From assembly GCF_009674765.1 (NCBI RefSeq), contig NZ_WKKF01000001.1:186001-250000 (forward strand): a stretch of DNA of 64,000 nt. The letters run 5' to 3'. Below are positions 61,159-64,000 of the stretch, in pieces (the first letter of the stretch is position 1; every line of letters begins with the position of its first letter). The notes beneath the pieces are model-generated. The model was not told where the DNA came from and searched no databases. It worked only from the letters and a program-made list of their open reading frames with translations. Both the position numbers and the translations under genes were made by a program. This stretch comes from Metabacillus idriensis (GTDB taxonomy: Bacteria; Bacillota; Bacilli; Bacillales; Bacillaceae).

Positions 61159-61306
61159 GAATTGATTGTTGTTTTTGGTTATCCATACATCCGTGGATCT
61201 CCGCAGCAGGCACTTGCTTTCCGCTGGCCGCAGGAGTCAAGTGCCTTCCGCTGTAATCACTATAGATATATATATTCTAAAAGCAACAAACTTTACAAAA
61301 AGAGAC
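61149..61306 (+). mobile_element. MITE-like element, copy 3 (about 158 bp)
   Basis: The left end (GGCTTTTTTCGAATTGATTG, TTGTTTTT) and right end (AAAAGCAACAAACTTTACAA, AAAGAG) are inverted copies of each other and match copies 1 and 2. The interior keeps GCTTTCCGC and CCGCAGGAGTCAAGTGCCTT. No reading frame is plausible here. Confidence 0.65.
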
Positions 61307-61420
61307 TTATAGTAAAATGCTTAAATTGGCTGTTTAAGATCTCAAAATTAGATGTATAAATCATGAAACAAGCTCATATAGTGCAGTAAAGGGCTTGTCA
61401 ATGAAAAGGGGGAAGCGGGA

Positions 61421-61612
61421 ATGATCTTGCTGCCGTGGTGGGTTTACCTCTGCATACTTGGGATTTTATACAGCGGTTACATGGCTTTTTCAACAACAAG
61501 GAAAGAGAAGATTGTTGAGGAGGCGTATATAGAAAAAGAGGGCAATGTTTATATTGAAAGAATGCTTAAAGAACGTGAGATCCGCAGAAAAAATCAAGAT
61601 GATGAAATGTAA
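61421..61612 (+). CDS. yhaL: Sporulation protein YhaL family, 63 aa
   Basis: One N-terminal membrane helix (WWVYLCILGILYSGYMAF) is followed by a charged tail (KEKIVEEAYIEKEGNVYIERMLKERE). Size and position between yhaM and prsA match B. subtilis YhaL, a sporulation-linked protein. GGGGGAAG precedes the ATG. Mechanism unknown. Confidence 0.85.
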   Translation: MILLPWWVYLCILGILYSGYMAFSTTRKEKIVEEAYIEKEGNVYIERMLKEREIRRKNQDDEM

Positions 61613-61648
61613 AAAACTCCCCCATTTAAATAAAAATGGGGGAGTTTT
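61612..61648. terminator. Bidirectional terminator between yhaL and prsA
   Basis: AAAACTCCCCCATTT and AAATGGGGGAGTTTT form a 15-base perfect stem with A/T runs on both sides, serving both convergent genes. Confidence 0.92.
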
Positions 61649-61653
61649 GCTGT

Positions 61654-62523
61654 TTATTGTCCTTCAGCAGGAGCTGCAGGAGCTGCTGGCGCTTTGAAAG
61701 TATCTTCTAATTCTTTGTCTTTCACCTTTACATCTGCTTCTTTAAGAGCTTTGTCCAATGCTCCCTGAACAGCATCAGGCTGGCTTGTCTTTTGTTTTTT
61801 AACATCTGCTTCAAGTTCTTTTTTCATTTCTTCATACGGCTTCACTGTTTTTGTTACTTTAATGATGTGATAGCCGAATTCAGATTTTACAGGCTCGCTT
61901 ACTTCGCCTTCTTTAAGAGCAAATGCTGCTTTTTCGAATTCAGGAACCATTTGTCCCTCGCCGAACCAGCCTAAATCTCCGCCGTTTTGTCCTGATGGAT
62001 CTTTAGAAGCTTCCTTTGCTAAATCCTCAAACTTTTCACCTTTATCAAGTCGGGCTTTAATTTCTTTTGCTGTTTTTTCATCTTCAACAAGGATGTGGCT
62101 TGCCTGTACTTTGCCTTTTAGGCTTTCGTAGTATTGTTTTGTATCTTCTTCTGTAACTTTCACTTCTTTTTCAGCTGCTTTTTTGCGAAGCAGATCGACT
62201 TTTACCATATCTTTAACAGTCTTTTCACCTTGCTGCTGAATGACTGCTTCAAATTGAGGCCCGTATTGCTGAGTTAAGTTGTCAATTTCTTTGTTAACTT
62301 CTTCGTCAGAAACTTTGTACTCTTTGCTTAAAACTCTTTCATGTACAAGCTCTGTTAAAACATCTTTTCCGAAGCGGTCTTTCATTGCTTCATAAAATTC
62401 GTCTTTTGTTACATTGCCTGCTTTCGTTTCAGCAATGACCTCGGAACCGCTGTCATTATTGCTGCATGCGCCTAGCGCCAAAACACTTGATGCTGCTGCT
62501 AATGCAAGAGCAAATCTTTTCAT
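61654..62523 (-). CDS. prsA: Foldase lipoprotein PrsA
   Basis: The 289-residue extracytoplasmic foldase assists folding of exported proteins, including penicillin-binding proteins. The signal peptide ends in lipobox ALGAC with Cys20 (numbering from ATG 62523). The parvulin-type peptidyl-prolyl isomerase domain spans about 130-225 (QASHILVEDEKTAKEI ... GYHIIKVT). A TTG at 62532 is in frame but the ATG has AGGAG at workable distance. The C-terminal PAAPAAPAEGQ tail is low-complexity. Confidence 0.95.
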   Translation of the reverse strand: MKRFALALAAASSVLALGACSNNDSGSEVIAETKAGNVTKDEFYEAMKDRFGKDVLTELVHERVLSKEYKVSDEEVNKEIDNLTQQYGPQFEAVIQQQGEKTVKDMVKVDLLRKKAAEKEVKVTEEDTKQYYESLKGKVQASHILVEDEKTAKEIKARLDKGEKFEDLAKEASKDPSGQNGGDLGWFGEGQMVPEFEKAAFALKEGEVSEPVKSEFGYHIIKVTKTVKPYEEMKKELEADVKKQKTSQPDAVQGALDKALKEADVKVKDKELEDTFKAPAAPAAPAEGQ

Positions 62524-62702
62524 CTGATACAACTCCTACTTCTGTTTAATTTAAAGACTGCCTAATAATTGGAACACTATACCACATTGTGCCATGAACT
62601 AAAAAGTTTTGCAATAGGACTAGGGTAATCAGGGCATTCGTCTAGGTCAAAATGAGAAAGCGTCCATATGATGTATGGAACGCCGATAAGGGAGGTTTTA
62701 AC

Positions 62703-62789
62703 ATGAGTGGAGGATACTCAAACGGTTTTGCATTACTAGTTGTGCTGTTTATTTTGTTGATCATTATTGGTGCTTCTTACATTTGTTAG
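62703..62789 (+). CDS. YjcZ-like sporulation microprotein, 28 aa
   Basis: A Gly/Ser-rich head (MSGGYSNGF) is followed by one very hydrophobic helix (ALLVVLFILLIIIGASYIC). This is the hallmark of the YjcZ family of tiny bacillar proteins linked to spores. GGGAGG precedes the ATG. A paralogue follows 118 bases downstream. Confidence 0.85.
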   Translation: MSGGYSNGFALLVVLFILLIIIGASYIC

Positions 62790-62867
62790 GGAGCAATGAG
62801 GGCTAAGATTATAAAAAAGAATGCTTTAGACAAATGATAAATGCCTATTCGTTACATGATGATCGTG

Positions 62868-62876
62868 CATACAATA
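62868..62876 (+). promoter_or_regulatory. Mother-cell sigma-E/K type -10 element
   Basis: CATACAATA matches the -10 shared by sigma-E and sigma-K promoters and lies 31 bases before the second YjcZ-like gene. A matching -35 at proper spacing is not clear, so this is tentative. Confidence 0.4.
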
Positions 62877-62906
62877 ACTTACCGACGCATAAAAGGAGGT
62901 GTCATT

Positions 62907-62987
62907 ATGGGAGGATACGCTGGAGGCTTCGCGTTAATCGTTGTTTTGTTCATCTTATTGATCATTGTTGGTGCTGCTTGGCTATAG
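62907..62987 (+). CDS. YjcZ-like sporulation microprotein, 26 aa
   Basis: The same design as the gene at 62703: MGGYAGGF followed by one hydrophobic helix (ALIVVLFILLIIVGAAWL). AAGGAGG lies eight bases before the ATG. The two peptides share VLFILLII and most of the head, so they arose by duplication. A hairpin terminator follows. Confidence 0.85.
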   Translation: MGGYAGGFALIVVLFILLIIVGAAWL

Positions 62988-62998
62988 GCAAAAATAAA

Positions 62999-63028
62999 CA
63001 TAGCTGACAGGTAAACCTGTCAGCTTTG
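62999..63028 (+). terminator. Terminator of the YjcZ-like pair
   Basis: AGCTGACAGGT and ACCTGTCAGCT form an 11-base perfect stem with a short loop; the following T-run is weak. Confidence 0.7.
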
Positions 63029-63080
63029 ATTGTATAAGCTGTGTGCGGATGTTTGCACGCAGCTTTTATAATGGTGAAAT

Positions 63081-63260
63081 CTACGTAAATAAGATTTCTA
63101 TGTATGAAGAAACTAATAAAATGGTAATCAGGACGTTGATTGTCCGGAATACTTTTGTTTGACGGTCTTCAGGAATCTCTCGCACCAGGCACAGCGTATT
63201 GGTCAATTTATTTATATAGAACAAAATGAACACGGCAAACAAAATGAAAAAAGCTATCAT
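63081..63260 (-). CDS. Small two-span membrane protein, 59 aa
   Basis: Two hydrophobic segments (AFFILFAVFILFYI near the start and INVLITILLVSSYI near the end) flank a polar loop with LVREIPEDRQTK. GAGAGGGGG precedes the ATG. It follows prsA in the place where B. subtilis has small yha genes, but I cannot name it. Confidence 0.7.
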   Translation of the reverse strand: MIAFFILFAVFILFYINKLTNTLCLVREIPEDRQTKVFRTINVLITILLVSSYIEILFT

Positions 63261-63291
63261 ATGAGATTCCCCCTCTCCTCACTGATACATA

Positions 63292-63378
63292 TTACATTAC
63301 CAAAAAAATGATGAAAAAGATAGCAATGACTCCTAATAAATAGCAAAAGAAAAGCTTCTCCTGAATGAGAGACTTTTC
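63292..63378 (-). pseudogene. Possible 3' remnant of a small membrane protein gene
   Basis: A frame without any ATG, GTG or TTG start in its first part encodes KSLIQEKLFFCYLLGVIAIF and more hydrophobic residues before TAA. An in-frame stop lies just upstream, where dispersed repeat copy F begins. It may be the tail of a gene cut by the repeat. Weak evidence. Confidence 0.25.
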
Positions 63379-63403
63379 TTAAAAGATAACAAAGTATAAA
63401 ATT

Positions 63404-63535
63404 TTGTGCTTCGATGGCGAGCGGAATCGCTCAGGCTCCTCGGCCAGAACGGATCCGAAAGTATTGGCAAAAAGCGCCTTTTTTGTCGGATCCTTATCTG
63501 TCATGCCTGCGCTAAACGGGCGCTTGCGCTTTTCT
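63404..63535 (+). repeat. Dispersed hairpin repeat, copy F
   Basis: It contains TTCGATGGCGAGCGGAATCG, CTCCTCGGCCAGAACGGATC, AAAAAGCGCC, GGATCCTTATCTGTC and GGGCGCTTGCGCTTTTCT. GGATCCG and CGGATCC can pair to form the central hairpin. It fills most of the gap before the last gene. Confidence 0.8.
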
Positions 63536-63599
63536 AATTTATAGTAGTTTATCATATTCATTATGAATCAGCACCCATGCAATATGCACAGTATTTTTT

Positions 63600-64000
63600 C
63601 TAATACTTTTGAAACAGAATTTCAAAGCTTTCATCGGCTTCTTCAATAAAACATGCTTTCGGCGCTTTGGAAAGCTGGCTCAAAAAAATAAAATCAGTCA
63701 CACATAAGCCGGTATGAAAGGCGATTCCCAGGCAAAAGTAGTGCAAATATGCAGGGAAATGCATGAGTCCTGCGGTCATGACCGCCGTGACAATAATAAA
63801 AGGTGTAAGAAGCGAAAGCGTCATACTTGCTTTGCTTACATTGCAGTTTGTTTTCAAAAAAAGAATCGGCATGTATGACTGGAACTTCAGTTTAAGGGAA
63901 ACGCGGTAACCATACATCCATAAAGGCATAGCATGAAGCAGTTTGTGACATGGCACGATGCATATGATAAACAGAAGCAATAAGAAAAAATGATCTTCTT
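63600..64000 (-). CDS. Partial DUF3267-like membrane protein (5' end beyond the window)
   Basis: The frame is open to the right edge, so the start is missing. The visible part (about 133 residues) has at least three membrane segments. It carries CHKLLHAMPLWMYG, a His-x-x-x-His motif inside a membrane helix that recalls zinc-binding sites of intramembrane proteases and the DUF3267 family. A TTG at 63980 is in frame but is not a convincing start. Function unknown. Confidence 0.6.
   Translation of the reverse strand, partial: EDHFFLLLLFIICIVPCHKLLHAMPLWMYGYRVSLKLKFQSYMPILFLKTNCNVSKASMTLSLLTPFIIVTAVMTAGLMHFPAYLHYFCLGIAFHTGLCVTDFIFLSQLSKAPKACFIEEADESFEILFQKY

Noticed and set aside
63379-63561. 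60-residue minus-strand frame
   Set aside because: It lies almost fully inside dispersed repeat copy F; similar frames in other copies are not kept.

Overview
The window comes from a low-GC, Gram-positive, endospore-forming member of the Bacillaceae. Three things show this: an alpha/beta small acid-soluble spore protein (SspB) behind a clear sigma-G promoter, spore-linked YheC/YheD, YhaL and YjcZ-type genes, and strong AGGAGG ribosome binding sites. Gene order follows, from memory, the Bacillus subtilis yhe-yha block: dat (yheM), nhaC (yheL), nhaX-like (yheK), bmr leader, bmrC, bmrD, yheG, a yheF-position gene, sspB, yheE, yheD/yheC, yheB, yheA, yhaX, hemZ, yhaR, yhzD, yhaQ, yhaP, yhaO, yhaN, yhaM, yhaL, prsA. 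Dispersed-repeat content and extra genes suggest a relative such as Metabacillus rather than B. subtilis itself; that placement is inference.

Layout. 1-7 kb: OsmC-like peroxiredoxin, thioredoxin-like protein, MscS channel, P5C reductase, YitT protein, several tiny genes and an ECF sigma/anti-sigma pair. 7-11 kb: class I ribonucleotide reductase operon (alpha, beta) behind a complete cobalamin riboswitch with an intrinsic terminator. 11-20 kb: dat, nhaC, a HemAT oxygen sensor flanked by a long direct repeat, a universal stress protein, a class A penicillin-binding protein with a Lys/Glu- and Pro-rich tail, and several small proteins. 20-25 kb: the BmrCD heterodimeric multidrug exporter behind a leader with two tiny ORFs and two terminators. 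25-31 kb: YheG, a TcyABC-like amino-acid importer, SspB, MsmX and a PucR-type regulator. 31-37 kb: YheE, three tandem YheC/YheD ATP-grasp paralogues, YheB and YheA. 37-45 kb: an apparently CcpA-controlled non-coding transcript, two Cof-type HAD proteins, an FkbM methyltransferase, HemZ and a lipoprotein. 45-51 kb: a five-gene fatty-acid beta-oxidation operon with a CRE site in its leader. 51-64 kb: YhaQP exporter, YhaON (SbcCD-like), an MFS efflux protein, YhaM exoribonuclease, YhaL, PrsA, two YjcZ-like microproteins and a partial membrane-metalloprotease-like gene at the right edge.

Intergenic DNA is unusually rich in repeats. I see (i) three copies of a MITE-like element with about 27-bp terminal inverted repeats, two of them directly after a gene's terminator; (ii) six copies of a GC-richer hairpin-forming dispersed repeat of about 120 bp; (iii) two unrelated 51-52-bp tandem arrays; and (iv) AT-rich degenerate repeats of about 22 bp. 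No tRNA, rRNA, CRISPR array, prophage or transposase gene was found.

I found no obvious new defence or mobile system. The most unusual signals are regulatory: the B12-controlled RNR, the two-ORF/two-terminator bmr attenuator, the structured sigma-G leader of sspB, the CRE-controlled orphan transcript, and the MITE family sitting next to terminators.
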